Shown: positions 20,138 to 29,788, counted from the first letter of the stretch. The stretch is DNA of 64,000 nt from Cohnella herbarum (GCF_012849095.1 NZ_CP051680.1:3162001-3226000), one strand, 5' to 3'. The notes: generated from the sequence alone by a model not told the origin. Translations and numbers: made by a program.

Positions 20138-20420
20138 TCACTCTCCTATCTTCAAGTGAATCATACCGGATGCGGGAACCTTCAACAGGTGGACGCCGCT
20201 CTCCAAGCAAACCGGACGATCCGAAACCTTATCGCCTTTGCTATCGACGACGATCATTCTGCCCTCGACTCTATGATTTAACTCTATGATAACCGAATCT
20301 CTTGAATTTCTGTTAACGAAAAAATAACCCTCTTGAACTTGACGATCGACCGGGACGATAACCTACGGAATCCGAGCGTTATCCACCTCCATCGCGTAGC
20401 GGATAACGTCGATGCCCTTG
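20138..20420 (-). pseudogene. Decayed C-terminal tail of a lost gene, probably a glycoside hydrolase
   Basis: One frame runs between the permease stop and the metallo-hydrolase start with a single TAG after DNARIP. It then reads VIVPVDRQVQEGYFFVNRNS and a beta-rich end (VVDSKGDKVSDRPVCLESGV ... MIHLKIGE) with a TGA at 20138. There is no start codon with an RBS. Importer operons of this type usually carry a hydrolase gene right after the second permease, and the residues look like its C-terminal beta-sandwich domain. The family cannot be named from this much. Confidence 0.5.
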
Positions 20421-20426
20421 ATTCGC

Positions 20427-21269
20427 TTAGCCTTTAACAGCCGAGCTAACCGTAAGAGCTTTCTCGATTTGTTCGGAGAACAACAGATAAACGATAATCG
20501 TCGGGATCGTCGAGATGACCATAACCGCGCCCATCGCTCCCCAATCGGAGCCGAACTGCGTTTGGAAGTACAATAACCCGAGAGGCAGCGTCTTTAAAGT
20601 GTTCTCGCTGATCATGATCAAAGCGACCAGGAACTCGTTCCATGCGAACAAGAAAACGAATATGCTGACCGACGCGATCGCGGGTTTAACGAGCGGAACC
20701 ATGATTTTGAAGAAAATCGTATATACGCTAGCGCCGTCTATGGCAGCGGATTCTTCGATTTCATAAGGCAACGACTTAAAGAACGCGTAAAAGATAATCG
20801 TTGCGAACGATAGCTGGAAAGCGACGTAAGGCACGATAACAGCCAAATAGCTGTTTTGCAAATGCAAAGTACGCTCGAGAATCAATAGCGGAATCAGAAT
20901 GATTTGCATCGGGATGAACATCCCCGAAGTCATATAAACCCGGCTTGCGTTCGCGAATCTCCACTTCATGCGGGCCGCTGCGTAAGAGAACATCAGGGCG
21001 AGAATAACCGTAAATACGACCGTTCCGATCGATACGATCAAGCTGTTCTTGAAGTAACCTACGATGTCGAATACATCGAAGGCATTGCTGTAATTTTCCC
21101 ATCGCCAATGCTTCGGAATGCCGAATACGTTAGTCGAGAAGATCTCCTCGTTGTCCTTAAAAGAATAGAACAGCAGCCAAATAAGCGGATACAGGCTAAC
21201 GAGCAAGAAGAGGGAAAGCGGACCGTAGGTCAGCGCTCGAGTAGTCAATCGCTTCAGCAAGAAGATCAC
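20427..21269 (-). CDS. MalG-type sugar ABC transporter permease
   Basis: 280 residues, six predicted helices. The EAA loop that docks the shared ATPase reads YEIEESAAIDGASVYTIFFK (about 170-190), and the tail YLLFSEQIEKALTVSSAVKG is typical of the second permease of CUT1 importers. It starts 6 nt after the stop of the first permease and is the last intact gene of the operon. No ATPase gene is present in the window; relatives use a shared MsmX-type ATPase encoded elsewhere. Confidence 0.88.
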   Translation of the reverse strand: MIFLLKRLTTRALTYGPLSLFLLVSLYPLIWLLFYSFKDNEEIFSTNVFGIPKHWRWENYSNAFDVFDIVGYFKNSLIVSIGTVVFTVILALMFSYAAARMKWRFANASRVYMTSGMFIPMQIILIPLLILERTLHLQNSYLAVIVPYVAFQLSFATIIFYAFFKSLPYEIEESAAIDGASVYTIFFKIMVPLVKPAIASVSIFVFLFAWNEFLVALIMISENTLKTLPLGLLYFQTQFGSDWGAMGAVMVISTIPTIIVYLLFSEQIEKALTVSSAVKG

Positions 21270-21275
21270 CTCCTT

Positions 21276-22157
21276 TTAGTAGTTGATTTTTTCACGCGCA
21301 ACGAATTTGTTGATGAGAATCGTGAACAACAGACATTCCAGAACGAGAACCGCTGCGGCTGCCGAACCGTACCCGTATTCGCCGGATCTGAACGCGGCTT
21401 TGTACATCATGAACGTTAACGTGTAAGAGATATTGCCCGGCCCTCCGTTGGTCATGACGAACATGTTCTGGAACGCGTTTAACCCGCCCGTAATAGCGAT
21501 GATTAAACAGAACTTGTACGCTTCGCTTAGTAACGGGACCGTAATTTTCCAATGCATTTTCCAGAATGGAGCGCCGTCGATCGTTGCCGCCTCGTACAAT
21601 TGCTCGGGAATGGATTTAATCGCCGTGTAGATCAGCACGAGTTGAATCCCTAAGTGATGCCATGCGCCGGAAAAAGCAATCGCCCAAATCGAGGAATGTT
21701 CTCCGCTAAGCCATGCTTGCTGGTAATTGAATCCGAACAAGGAAAGCAGACTATTGATCAAACCGCCGTCCGTGTTATAGATCGCGATCCACAGTTGGGA
21801 TACGACGACGCCGGACAACACGACCGGGACGAAATAACTCGTTCTAAAAAACTTCTTGCCCCTAAGACTCTTCGTGCTAAGAGCGATAGCGAGCAACGTT
21901 CCTATTCCGATCTGATAAACGACAAGCACGAGCGCAAAAATCAGGCCGTTCCGTATCGAAACCCAGAAATCGTCATCCCCCCATAGACGGACGTAATTAT
22001 CGAAACCGATAAAGGTCGCGGGAGTCAGACCGTCCCAGTCGAAGAAGCTCTTCTGAAACGTCTGCAAGATAGGAAAGACAACGATAACGCTGAAAAAAAG
22101 CAAAGTCGGCACCGTAAAGACAAGGAGAGCCAAATTGTACTTCTGCTTGGTAGTCAT
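21276..22157 (-). CDS. MalF-type sugar ABC transporter permease
   Basis: 293 residues with six membrane helices. The EAA loop is EQLYEAATIDGAPFWKMHWK, and NMFVMTNGGPGNISYTLTFM is the usual motif near the end of CUT1 first permeases. The N-terminal KYNLALLVFTVPTLLFFSVI helix is typical of MalF/LacF-like subunits without the extra MalF periplasmic loop. It forms the membrane channel with the gene at 20427. The 66-bp gap to the binding-protein gene contains an attenuating hairpin. Confidence 0.88.
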   Translation of the reverse strand: MTTKQKYNLALLVFTVPTLLFFSVIVVFPILQTFQKSFFDWDGLTPATFIGFDNYVRLWGDDDFWVSIRNGLIFALVLVVYQIGIGTLLAIALSTKSLRGKKFFRTSYFVPVVLSGVVVSQLWIAIYNTDGGLINSLLSLFGFNYQQAWLSGEHSSIWAIAFSGAWHHLGIQLVLIYTAIKSIPEQLYEAATIDGAPFWKMHWKITVPLLSEAYKFCLIIAITGGLNAFQNMFVMTNGGPGNISYTLTFMMYKAAFRSGEYGYGSAAAAVLVLECLLFTILINKFVAREKINY

Positions 22158-22172
22158 GGTTGCTCCTTTCCG

Positions 22173-22208
22173 AAAAACAGGTTGTCCCAGATGACAAGGA
22201 CAACCTGT
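22173..22208 (-). terminator. Attenuator hairpin between binding protein and permeases
   Basis: ACAGGTTGTCC and GGACAACCTGT form a perfect 11-bp stem, followed on the minus strand by TTTT. Located between a binding-protein gene and its permeases, it would give more binding protein than permease. Confidence 0.7.
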
Positions 22209-22223
22209 TTTCGTTCATTTGAT

Positions 22224-23579
22224 TTATTTGCGAGCGGTTTCGAGAGCTTTGTTCGAGTCGCTTATGAAATCGTCCGTTTTTTGGCCGGAAAGCAATTTCT
22301 GCGAATTATCTTCGATGAACGTTTTGAACTTCGCGTTCTCGTAACCCCAAGCGAATGTCGTCATCGTTTTGAAGTTGACGGAATCGTCGGAGTATTTTTG
22401 TTGGATCGTATTCAGACCGTTAGTCGGTACGAGCTTCTCAACTAGAATCGAGTTAGGATCAGCCAATTGGATTACGCGTTGTTTCGCGAACTCGATGGAA
22501 AACAGCGCAGCGTATTTAGCGGCGATTTCCGCTTTTTTCGAGTTTTTGGAAACCGCGAAGCCCTGGTTAAATCCGCCTCCGCTCATGTTCCAGCTACCGG
22601 CCGTATCCGCAAGCGGCGTGTACATGATGTCTACTTTATCGCCGAGCTTCTCGAAGATGTTAGCCATCGACCATGCGCCGTTCACGTACATTGCGGCTTT
22701 GCCGGAAGCGAATTGAGCAGCGGCATCGTCAGCCGTCGTATTGAACGCGTTTTTGGAAATAAGTCCTGCGGCAACAAGTTCGCTGATCTTCTGCGAGCCT
22801 TTAACGAATGCATCCTCGGAGAAATTACCTTCGCCGTTGTCGAGTTTCTTCAATCCGCCTACATCGCCGGAACCTACGATTGCCATGTCAAGCAATAAGG
22901 CCGCAGGCCATTTTTCTTTCGCGAACACGGCAAGCGGAGTGATGTCTTTCGCTTTGAACGCTTTAACCGCTTCAAGCATTTCCGAATACATCGTTGGAAC
23001 TTTTACGCCGTTTTGCTCGAACAATTCTTTGTTGTAGTAGATTATGCCGGCCCATTGACCAACGTTCGGCACGGAATAAGAGTGACCGTCTTTGTTCCAC
23101 AACATCGGCTTGGAGCTATCGTTCAGCAATGCCTCGATGTTGTTCGCTTTTACGATATCGTCCATCACATAGAGGTTGTCCGACTTTTTCAATGTTTCGA
23201 TCAGTCCGCTGGATGCGAAGAAAATGTCGGGCAACGACCCTGCAGCCGCGTAAGTTTTAATTTTTTGCTCGTCGTCTTGGGCCGCGACTTCAAATTCGAC
23301 GTCGACTTCGGGCATGATTTGTTTCATCGCTTCCTTCGCGGCATCGTATACGGGAATTTCTACTCCGCTATATTGCGCGTAGAACTTCAGTTTCACGGAA
23401 CCCGCTTCCGGCGCCGGGCTTTCCGCGGGAGTGCTGCTAGCTGACGCCGAAGCCGAAGCCGATGGGCTTGGATCGCTGGATGCGCTATTGTCGTTATTGG
23501 ATCCGCAAGCAGCGAGTGCAAGCGCAACCATAGATAGCGTCATTAACGTTAGTGCGGGTTTTTTCATCTTGTTATTCAT
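22224..23579 (-). CDS. Extracellular sugar-binding lipoprotein (CUT1 family)
   Basis: 451 residues from ATG 23579 (GGGGGG before it); an upstream in-frame start at 23681 lacks an RBS and would run into the regulator. Signal peptide with lipobox LAAC, then a Ser/Ala/Pro linker (about 26-55) and a two-lobed binding-protein fold (LKFYAQYSG, AAAGSLPDIFFASSG, KAAMYVNGAWSMANIFEKLG). It would capture an oligosaccharide and pass it to the permeases downstream. It follows the regulator gene by about 100 bp with its own candidate operator. Confidence 0.87.
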   Translation of the reverse strand: MNNKMKKPALTLMTLSMVALALAACGSNNDNSASSDPSPSASASASASSTPAESPAPEAGSVKLKFYAQYSGVEIPVYDAAKEAMKQIMPEVDVEFEVAAQDDEQKIKTYAAAGSLPDIFFASSGLIETLKKSDNLYVMDDIVKANNIEALLNDSSKPMLWNKDGHSYSVPNVGQWAGIIYYNKELFEQNGVKVPTMYSEMLEAVKAFKAKDITPLAVFAKEKWPAALLLDMAIVGSGDVGGLKKLDNGEGNFSEDAFVKGSQKISELVAAGLISKNAFNTTADDAAAQFASGKAAMYVNGAWSMANIFEKLGDKVDIMYTPLADTAGSWNMSGGGFNQGFAVSKNSKKAEIAAKYAALFSIEFAKQRVIQLADPNSILVEKLVPTNGLNTIQQKYSDDSVNFKTMTTFAWGYENAKFKTFIEDNSQKLLSGQKTDDFISDSNKALETARK

Positions 23580-23618
23580 CGTGTAACCCCCCTGATTGAT
23601 TCGTACAGTCCTCATTGT

Positions 23619-23658
23619 AATCGGAACGTCACGCGTGCCGTAAGGGACGAATCGGAAC
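23619..23658 (-). promoter_or_regulatory. Direct repeats upstream of the binding-protein gene (candidate regulator operator)
   Basis: GTTCCGATT occurs twice on the minus strand (AATCGGAAC at 23619-23627 and 23650-23658), 31 bp or three helical turns apart. A TACAAT -10-like hexamer overlaps the proximal repeat. AraC-type response regulators bind such direct repeats, and the regulator gene ends 20 bp upstream. Confidence 0.4.
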
Positions 23659-23677
23659 ACATTTGTATATTTCAACC

Positions 23678-25267
23678 TCATCTGCGCGTCGCTTCGTATT
23701 CGCTAGGAGACAGTCCCGTATGCCTCTTGAAGCTTTTGCTGAAATGTCCAAGATCGCTATACCCGACCATTTCCGCGATATTCGCAAGCCGTAAGTTTCG
23801 GCCCGAAGCCAGCAAATCCTTCGCCTTCTGCATCCGCGTCTCGAACAAATAATCGCTTACGCTCATGCCGAGACCTTCCTTGAAAATCTTCAGCAAATAC
23901 CTCGGTTGAATGTAAAAATGCTTGGATATGTCCTCCACCTTGAGCTGATTATCTTGATAATGGGTATCGATATATTCTCTCGCAGCCGTTAGCAGGTTAC
24001 TCGATTTGGATCGCTTTATGCTCTTGGAATGACCCGACACGCTCATGTACATATCCTCGATCCATTCAAACGCGGCCGCCAAAGTCGGCTTGTTCGTAAT
24101 TTCCTCGAACGGGGAGAAATTTTTCGGAAGAATGTCGTCAACCTGCTTGCCGATTTCGTAAATGTAAGTCAAACATAGCGAAACAAGCCCCGCCATGATC
24201 ATATGAATATAGTCGCTGGACAATCGGTTCGTCTCGATATGATTTTTGATCGCGGCTAACGTGCTCTTGATCTTCTCCTCGTCGTGAAGCCTTAAATGAA
24301 TGAGCAGATTCTCGTTCATCTCGCTTGGATAGAAGCCGATATTAGCCGACCTGGACACCATCTCCTCGTAGAAAATCACGTCCGTCAAGCTCATCGAAAT
24401 TTTGTTTCGCAAGGCGATGATGGATTCCTTGTATGACTGGCGAATAGAGACGATGCCTCGCCCTGAACCGCCTACCCCTACCGTTACGCTGAAGCCGAAG
24501 TGTTTCTTGATCAACGCGCATAACTTCGAAAATCCTTCCGTCGTGAATCGCTGGGTTCCGTCTTCATCCGTAAATTGAAGCAACGTAATGATCCGATTTT
24601 CCGGTCCGTTGAAGATGAGCTTGCGGCCTTCAAGCTGAACCAAGTCGTTCAGCAAGTTCGCGATAATATATTTGCGAAGACGGATTTCCCCGGAATCCGG
24701 CCACTGTTCGTGAAGACTATCGATTTCGACGGATACGACTTGGGATAGACCGTCCTCTTGGAGCTGGAACATGCCCAGTTGGCCGTGGATCGTCTCCTTA
24801 TCGCCGGTAAATTCATTGCTGATAAGCATGTTGAGGAAGCTTTCTTTCCAGACGATGAGCTCCTTCTTCGACTTATCCCGCTCTCCCCTGAATTTCTCCA
24901 TCGTCCCTTTCGCTTTGGACAGCGCGACGAGCAACTCCTCCTCGTCGAACGGCTTAAGAATATAATCGTCCACTCCGATCTTTAACGCTTTCTGGGCGTA
25001 CTCGAATTCGCTGTGTCCCGTCACGAGCAGAACGATAATAGACGGGTTCAGTTCCTTCACCTTGGCCGCCAGATCCATTCCGTTCATATAGGGCATATTA
25101 ATGTCGATGAACGCGATATCGGGTTGGACTTCCTCGATGAGCGCCAGCGCTTCTAATCCGTTCTTCGCTTCGCCGCGAATATCGAATCCGTGGGCCTTCC
25201 AATCGATTACGTTTTTGAAAAACGTCCGAAATATCGCTTCGTCGTCCGCGAATATCACCTTAAACAT
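23678..25267 (-). CDS. YesN/AraC-type response regulator
   Basis: 529 residues. The receiver (about 1-120) has VIFADDEAIF, the phospho-acceptor in PDIAFIDINMPYMNG, and a Lys in DYILKPFDEEE. The C-terminal double helix-turn-helix starts near KVEDISKHFYIQPRYLLKIFK and ends with LANIAEMVGYSDLGHFSKSFK. It overlaps the kinase gene by 8 nt, so the two are co-translated. By family it activates the downstream importer operon when phosphorylated. Confidence 0.9.
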   Translation of the reverse strand: MFKVIFADDEAIFRTFFKNVIDWKAHGFDIRGEAKNGLEALALIEEVQPDIAFIDINMPYMNGMDLAAKVKELNPSIIVLLVTGHSEFEYAQKALKIGVDDYILKPFDEEELLVALSKAKGTMEKFRGERDKSKKELIVWKESFLNMLISNEFTGDKETIHGQLGMFQLQEDGLSQVVSVEIDSLHEQWPDSGEIRLRKYIIANLLNDLVQLEGRKLIFNGPENRIITLLQFTDEDGTQRFTTEGFSKLCALIKKHFGFSVTVGVGGSGRGIVSIRQSYKESIIALRNKISMSLTDVIFYEEMVSRSANIGFYPSEMNENLLIHLRLHDEEKIKSTLAAIKNHIETNRLSSDYIHMIMAGLVSLCLTYIYEIGKQVDDILPKNFSPFEEITNKPTLAAAFEWIEDMYMSVSGHSKSIKRSKSSNLLTAAREYIDTHYQDNQLKVEDISKHFYIQPRYLLKIFKEGLGMSVSDYLFETRMQKAKDLLASGRNLRLANIAEMVGYSDLGHFSKSFKRHTGLSPSEYEATRR

Positions 25268-27068
25268 CGTGGCTCACTCCATCCGTTAGTGGAATTTCAA
25301 CTGTCACTTCGGTGCCTTTTCCCTCTTCGCTGCGGATACGTATACCATAGCGGTCACCGAAATACAGCTTCATCCGTTCATCGACGCTTTTTAACCCGAA
25401 CGATTCACTCAGCTCCTTACCCCCGGTGAAGCTTTCGAGCAGCACTCTCGGGAATCCGACGCCGTCATCCGTGACCCGCAGCAACATCGTGTCTCCCTGC
25501 ACCGAGCCGGAAACGGTAATGTGGCCGAAGCTCCCCTTTTCTTTAATCCCGTGATAGATCGCATTCTCGACCAAAGGCTGAAGCGTGAGCTTAGGAATCG
25601 CGTAATTCAGCAGTTCATTCGGGATATCGATACGGAAATCGAACAAATCGGAGTAACGCGCGCTCTGGATGTAGAGATAACTCTGCAGATTACGCACCTC
25701 TTCCCTGACGGTTATGATTTCCTTGCCGTTGCTAAGCGCGATCCGATAATAATCGGCCAATGCTTTCGTAGCTTTCCCGGCTTCGTCGTTCTCCCCCGAT
25801 TTACACAAAACATAGATCAGATCGAGCGTGTTGTAGAAAAAATGAGGCTTGATTTGATTCTGAACGAGCGCGAATTCATATTCTCTCTTTAATTGCTGCT
25901 CCTCTTTCACTTTAACCAGCAAATCGTTAACCCTGCCGAGCATGATGTTCAATCCGGAACCGAGGATCCCGATCTCGTCCCGGCTCTTCACCTCGACGGG
26001 ACGATCGATATTCTCGTCGCGGATTCGGTTCACGTGTTTCGCCAGAGCCATAATCGGAGCCGCGATCGCCCTGGACAGAATAACCGCACCGACGATGGCT
26101 AAAAACAAACAAATCCCGCCTACGATGAGGATAATACTCGAGACTTGCCGCGTTTCCCGCGTCAGCTCGCGAAGATCCACCTCGTTGACCAGCTTCCAAT
26201 CCGAATTGCCGAACGGCATCGCCGTTAACAGGATTTTCTGTCCGTTCGCGCCACTCGTCTCTTCAAGCAACGTTTCTTGACCTAAAATTTCGACTTTCTT
26301 ATTCGACTCCACCGGTTGCATAATTTTCGACTCGTCGGCCGAAGAAATGATAACGCCGCGAGTATCCACGATGTAATAACCGTTCGACTTCGCCGGGCCG
26401 ACGGGATGATAGACGGATGACAACGTTTTCTCGCTTACGTTCACGAATAGGTAGCCGAGCGTGTCCATCGACTCCGTATCCAGTATTTTTTTCCCGACCG
26501 TAAGCACCGCTTTTTGCTTGTCCATGACCCAGAAGCTCCTAAGCCCCATCGGGAACCATTTCATGATGCCGTTGCTGTTCTCGACATCGCGGTACATAGA
26601 GCTCTCAAGCCCCTCCAATGTTCCCTCGATAAGACTCTCATCGGTCGTATACACGTTCTGGTTCCGGTCGATGAAGATGGCCGATTCGACCTCGCGAAAA
26701 ATAAGCTGGGCGAAATCGAGCTTGTTCTCGATCTGGTTGCGAAGAATGTGATCGTCGCTCATCGGCGGATCGCCTTCTTGTCTTTGCTTAAGCTCCAACG
26801 TTTTTAATTTGACCTCTTTGTTCAGATCCAGCATGGCGCTATTGGCGAAGCTTTCCGCGTTGGCTATTATCGTATCTATTCTCGTCGTAATCAGCCTGGA
26901 TTCGTCGAACATGTTTTTCTTCGTTTTTTTGATGGCGGCATCCGTATTAATCGTGTAAGAAAGCAGACTGAGCAGTAAAAGGGGGACAACGACTAGCGGA
27001 AAAAAGATGAGGATAATTTTGGTATATATCTTCTGGTTTCTGAACCAGTTATCGCTTCCGGTATGCAT
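25260..27068 (-). CDS. YesM-type sensor histidine kinase
   Basis: 602 residues. N-terminal helix IILIFFPLVVVPLLLLSLLS, an extracellular Cache-like sensor (about 40-295), second helix (SSIILIVGGICLFLAIVGAV), HAMP (about 315-370), the histidine motif QIKPHFFYNTLDLIY, and an HATPase domain with LQPLVENAIYHGI, DDGVGF and GFGLKSVDERM-like nucleotide-binding elements (ESFGLKSVDERMKLYF). It phosphorylates the overlapping regulator. It is transcribed toward the importer genes, the first gene of this operon. Confidence 0.9.
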   Translation of the reverse strand: MHTGSDNWFRNQKIYTKIILIFFPLVVVPLLLLSLLSYTINTDAAIKKTKKNMFDESRLITTRIDTIIANAESFANSAMLDLNKEVKLKTLELKQRQEGDPPMSDDHILRNQIENKLDFAQLIFREVESAIFIDRNQNVYTTDESLIEGTLEGLESSMYRDVENSNGIMKWFPMGLRSFWVMDKQKAVLTVGKKILDTESMDTLGYLFVNVSEKTLSSVYHPVGPAKSNGYYIVDTRGVIISSADESKIMQPVESNKKVEILGQETLLEETSGANGQKILLTAMPFGNSDWKLVNEVDLRELTRETRQVSSIILIVGGICLFLAIVGAVILSRAIAAPIMALAKHVNRIRDENIDRPVEVKSRDEIGILGSGLNIMLGRVNDLLVKVKEEQQLKREYEFALVQNQIKPHFFYNTLDLIYVLCKSGENDEAGKATKALADYYRIALSNGKEIITVREEVRNLQSYLYIQSARYSDLFDFRIDIPNELLNYAIPKLTLQPLVENAIYHGIKEKGSFGHITVSGSVQGDTMLLRVTDDGVGFPRVLLESFTGGKELSESFGLKSVDERMKLYFGDRYGIRIRSEEGKGTEVTVEIPLTDGVSHDV

Positions 27069-27158
27069 CTGTCAGTCATCCTCTCGTTCGTATAGGCGTT
27101 ATGTTATTCCTGTTTGCATGCGCCAGTCAAGTTACCCGAACGCGGGGAATCTCGCCAA

Positions 27159-27210
27159 TGAACGGCGAAGAAGCATGCGGCTCTAAGGCCGCATGCTTCT
27201 TCGCCGTTCA
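27159..27210. repeat. Perfect 23-bp palindrome
   Basis: TGAACGGCGAAGAAGCATGCGG continues into a 23-nt arm (27159-27181) whose exact reverse complement is 27188-27210, with a 6-nt loop TCTAAG. It lies between the small gene at 27218 and the kinase promoter region. There is no U-tract on either strand, so it may act as an mRNA end-protecting hairpin or a terminator. Confidence 0.7.
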
Positions 27211-27217
27211 AGAATAA

Positions 27218-27466
27218 CTAGATCAGGGCAATAGCAAGCAAAGTGAAAAGAGATAGGGCTAAAATATCGCCACCGTAACCATATCCTCCAAACCAAGCGG
27301 ATGTCTTAGCCTTGCCTAACGTTTGAACGTTACCCGAAGAAGGGCGCAAATACACATGGTCCCAATCCACGCCTACGATAACGCCCTCGTGACATTCTCC
27401 GCAGCGCGTATGAATCCGTACTCTCCGATTCATATGACTACAGCACAAATGATACATTTCATCCAT
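27218..27466 (-). CDS. Small protein with Cys pairs and glycine-rich membrane tail
   Basis: 82 residues, with a strong RBS (GGAGGTAAACGAAA) before ATG 27466. The first half has CC and CGEC and a beta-rich stretch (RRVRIHTRCGECHEGVIVGV, then DWDHVYLRP) that recalls Sm-like barrels. The C-terminus WFGGYGYGGDILALSLFTLLAIALI resembles the Gly-rich one-helix YjcZ-type sporulation peptides. No family is firmly recognised; a spore or membrane association is only suggested by the tail. Confidence 0.6.
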   Translation of the reverse strand: MDEMYHLCCSHMNRRVRIHTRCGECHEGVIVGVDWDHVYLRPSSGNVQTLGKAKTSAWFGGYGYGGDILALSLFTLLAIALI

Positions 27467-27593
27467 TTTCGTTTACCTCCGATCTTAGTCAGATTCACAG
27501 GGCTTTATATCCTATGAAAGGCATCCGACCAGAGACTGGACTGTGGACTAGAATGTGCATTTGTACGCCAAGCTACAACGGTTCGGACGCTTC

Positions 27594-29660
27594 TTATCGA
27601 GATCTTCCGATGATAGAAATTCCATGAACGGGAAGCTCTAAGGTGCCGGAAACAGGCTGACCGGTTACGACATCGGTATACCCTTGCGAATCCAAGCGGA
27701 TCGTTTGCTCGGCGCGACTGAAATTTTGAACGAATACGTATTCCCGCACGCCGTCCGTTCGAACTTGCGCCGTTACGCCTTGCGGGAGTTCGCTCTCCGG
27801 TAACGCATAGCGCAATCCCGTCTCGCGCGAAATCGCGTCGTAAAGCTTAACGTAGAAATCAAGCTCCTTTACCCGGGTCGCCAAATAATACGCTTTGCCG
27901 TTTCCTAGCGAATGTCTGGTCAGAGCCGGACGTCCGGCATAGAAATCGCTCTTGTACTCGGCTAGGATTTCCGCTCCCTCAAGATGAACCAATTCGGCGA
28001 TTTCGTGGGCGGCATACTCGCCGGACAGTCCCCAAGCGGACTCCGGACGGAATACGATTCCGTTCGAATCGCGCGCATGCAACCCTTCGGTTTCTTCCGC
28101 CCAGATGCCTAGCGTGCCGCGCAGCGGACCCGGAAATCCCCCCAAATGGCATAAGTCCGTTTCGTTGACGATCCCCGACCAATACGTGGTCACGAACGTT
28201 CCGCCCTGCTCGACGAATTGTCGAATTCTTTCCCCATCCGCTTCGCGGATCAAATACAACATGGGCGCCACGATGACCTTATACTTGGATAGGTTGTCTT
28301 CGGTACCGATCAAATCTGCCGGAATACCGAGCTCCCAGAAGGCGCGGTAGTGCTGGAGCACGGTTTCCTCGAAACGTATCCCCGAGTTTCGGATGCCTTG
28401 GGCATCTTTAACGGCCCATCTGTTATCCCAATCGAACAAGATGGCGACTTCGGTCGGAGTCCCCGTACCTACGATCTCGGCGAGATTTCCAAGCAACTCT
28501 CCCAATTGAGCGACATCTTGGAATACCCGAGTATTCTCTTGCCCGCTGTGATCGACGACCGCCCCGTGGAACTTCTCGCTGGACCCCCGGCTTTTGCGCC
28601 ATTGGAAATATTGCACGGAATCCGCCCCGTGGGATACCGCTTGAAGGGAAGAAAGCTTATGCATTCCCGGTCTCTTCAATTTGCTGACCGATTGCCAATT
28701 CGTCATGGACGGCGTGCTTTCCATGAGCAAAAACGGCTTGTTCTTGAAAGAACGCATCAAGTCGTAGTGCATGGCTGTCCAAGCCGCTAACCGAGAGTCG
28801 TCATCGTCTTCCGTATAGTGCCAATCCGGGTAAGCATCCCATGAGATGACGTCAAGCTCTTTCGCAAGCTTACGGTAATCGATGCCCTCGATCATGTGCA
28901 TATTCGTCGTAATCGGCAATTCGGGATTAAACCCGCGCACCGTACCGATCTCATGCTTGCAGAAATCGATCGTCTGCTCGCTAACGAATCGCTTCCAATC
29001 CAAGTTCAAGCCATGGACTTGCGTTTCTCCGTGCGAGGATGGAGATTCGATCTGCTCCCAAGCGGTATACGTGTGACTCCAGAATGTCGTCCACCAAGCA
29101 TGGTTAACCGCGTCCAGCGTTTCGTACTTCCGTCTTAGCCACTCTCGAAACGCTTGCTGGCAATCTTCGCAATGGCACTCTCCGCCGAATTCGTTGGAGA
29201 TATGCCAACCTATGACGGCCGGATGATTCGCATATCGGATGGCTAATTCGGTATTGATAATGGCGACCTTATCCCTGTAGAGGGATGAAGTGTAGCAATG
29301 ATTATGCCGGAATCCATGCAGGTTACGAACGCGATTCGAACCGACTCTTAACACTTCGGGATACTTGGCGGACATCCATGCCGGACGAGCGCCGCTAGGC
29401 GTTGCGAGAAAAGCATAGATGCCGTTGTCCGCGAAAGAGTTCAGTACCCGATCCATCCAGTCGAAGGTGAATCTCCCCTCTTCCGGCTCGAGTTTTACCC
29501 ATGAAAAGATTCCGATGGACATGACATTGCAGTTCGCTAATTTCATGAGACGGATATCTTCCGCGAGCACTTCCGGATAGTCGCTCCATTGCTCCGGATT
29601 GTAGTCCGCTCCGTGAAGCATAACGGGTAATTTCGAGCTGATCGGCGGAAATTTCGCCAT
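27594..29660 (-). CDS. GH42 beta-galactosidase
   Basis: 688 residues from ATG 29660 (AAGGAG upstream; an ATG at 29690 is less likely). The TIM barrel begins GADYNPEQW. The acid/base Glu lies in WHISNEFGG (E157) and the nucleophile in LLMESTPS (E314). A metal-binding Cys cluster (HCYTS ... ECHCEDC) is typical of many GH42 enzymes. A C-terminal beta-galactosidase trimerisation-like domain and a beta-sandwich follow. No signal peptide, so it would hydrolyse imported beta-galactosides or beta-linked oligosaccharides in the cytoplasm. Divergent from the AraC regulator at 29789, its probable controller. The 127-bp gap at 27467-27593 shows nothing more. Confidence 0.92.
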   Translation of the reverse strand: MAKFPPISSKLPVMLHGADYNPEQWSDYPEVLAEDIRLMKLANCNVMSIGIFSWVKLEPEEGRFTFDWMDRVLNSFADNGIYAFLATPSGARPAWMSAKYPEVLRVGSNRVRNLHGFRHNHCYTSSLYRDKVAIINTELAIRYANHPAVIGWHISNEFGGECHCEDCQQAFREWLRRKYETLDAVNHAWWTTFWSHTYTAWEQIESPSSHGETQVHGLNLDWKRFVSEQTIDFCKHEIGTVRGFNPELPITTNMHMIEGIDYRKLAKELDVISWDAYPDWHYTEDDDDSRLAAWTAMHYDLMRSFKNKPFLLMESTPSMTNWQSVSKLKRPGMHKLSSLQAVSHGADSVQYFQWRKSRGSSEKFHGAVVDHSGQENTRVFQDVAQLGELLGNLAEIVGTGTPTEVAILFDWDNRWAVKDAQGIRNSGIRFEETVLQHYRAFWELGIPADLIGTEDNLSKYKVIVAPMLYLIREADGERIRQFVEQGGTFVTTYWSGIVNETDLCHLGGFPGPLRGTLGIWAEETEGLHARDSNGIVFRPESAWGLSGEYAAHEIAELVHLEGAEILAEYKSDFYAGRPALTRHSLGNGKAYYLATRVKELDFYVKLYDAISRETGLRYALPESELPQGVTAQVRTDGVREYVFVQNFSRAEQTIRLDSQGYTDVVTGQPVSGTLELPVHGISIIGRSR

Positions 29661-29703
29661 AGTTACGATCTCCTTTTCGAGCCGCTTCATTTATCGGACT
29701 TTC

Positions 29704-29732
29704 TTCTTACGATAGCATATCAATGGTATAAT
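29704..29732 (+). promoter_or_regulatory. Candidate sigma-A promoter of the AraC gene
   Basis: TTCTTA (29704) and a perfect TATAAT (29727-29732) are separated by 17 nt, and the start codon follows 57 nt later. Confidence 0.5.
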
Positions 29733-29788
29733 TCAGTAGCATTCATAACTCGAGTTTATAGTACAAAATGAATTATAGGAGAATCGAC

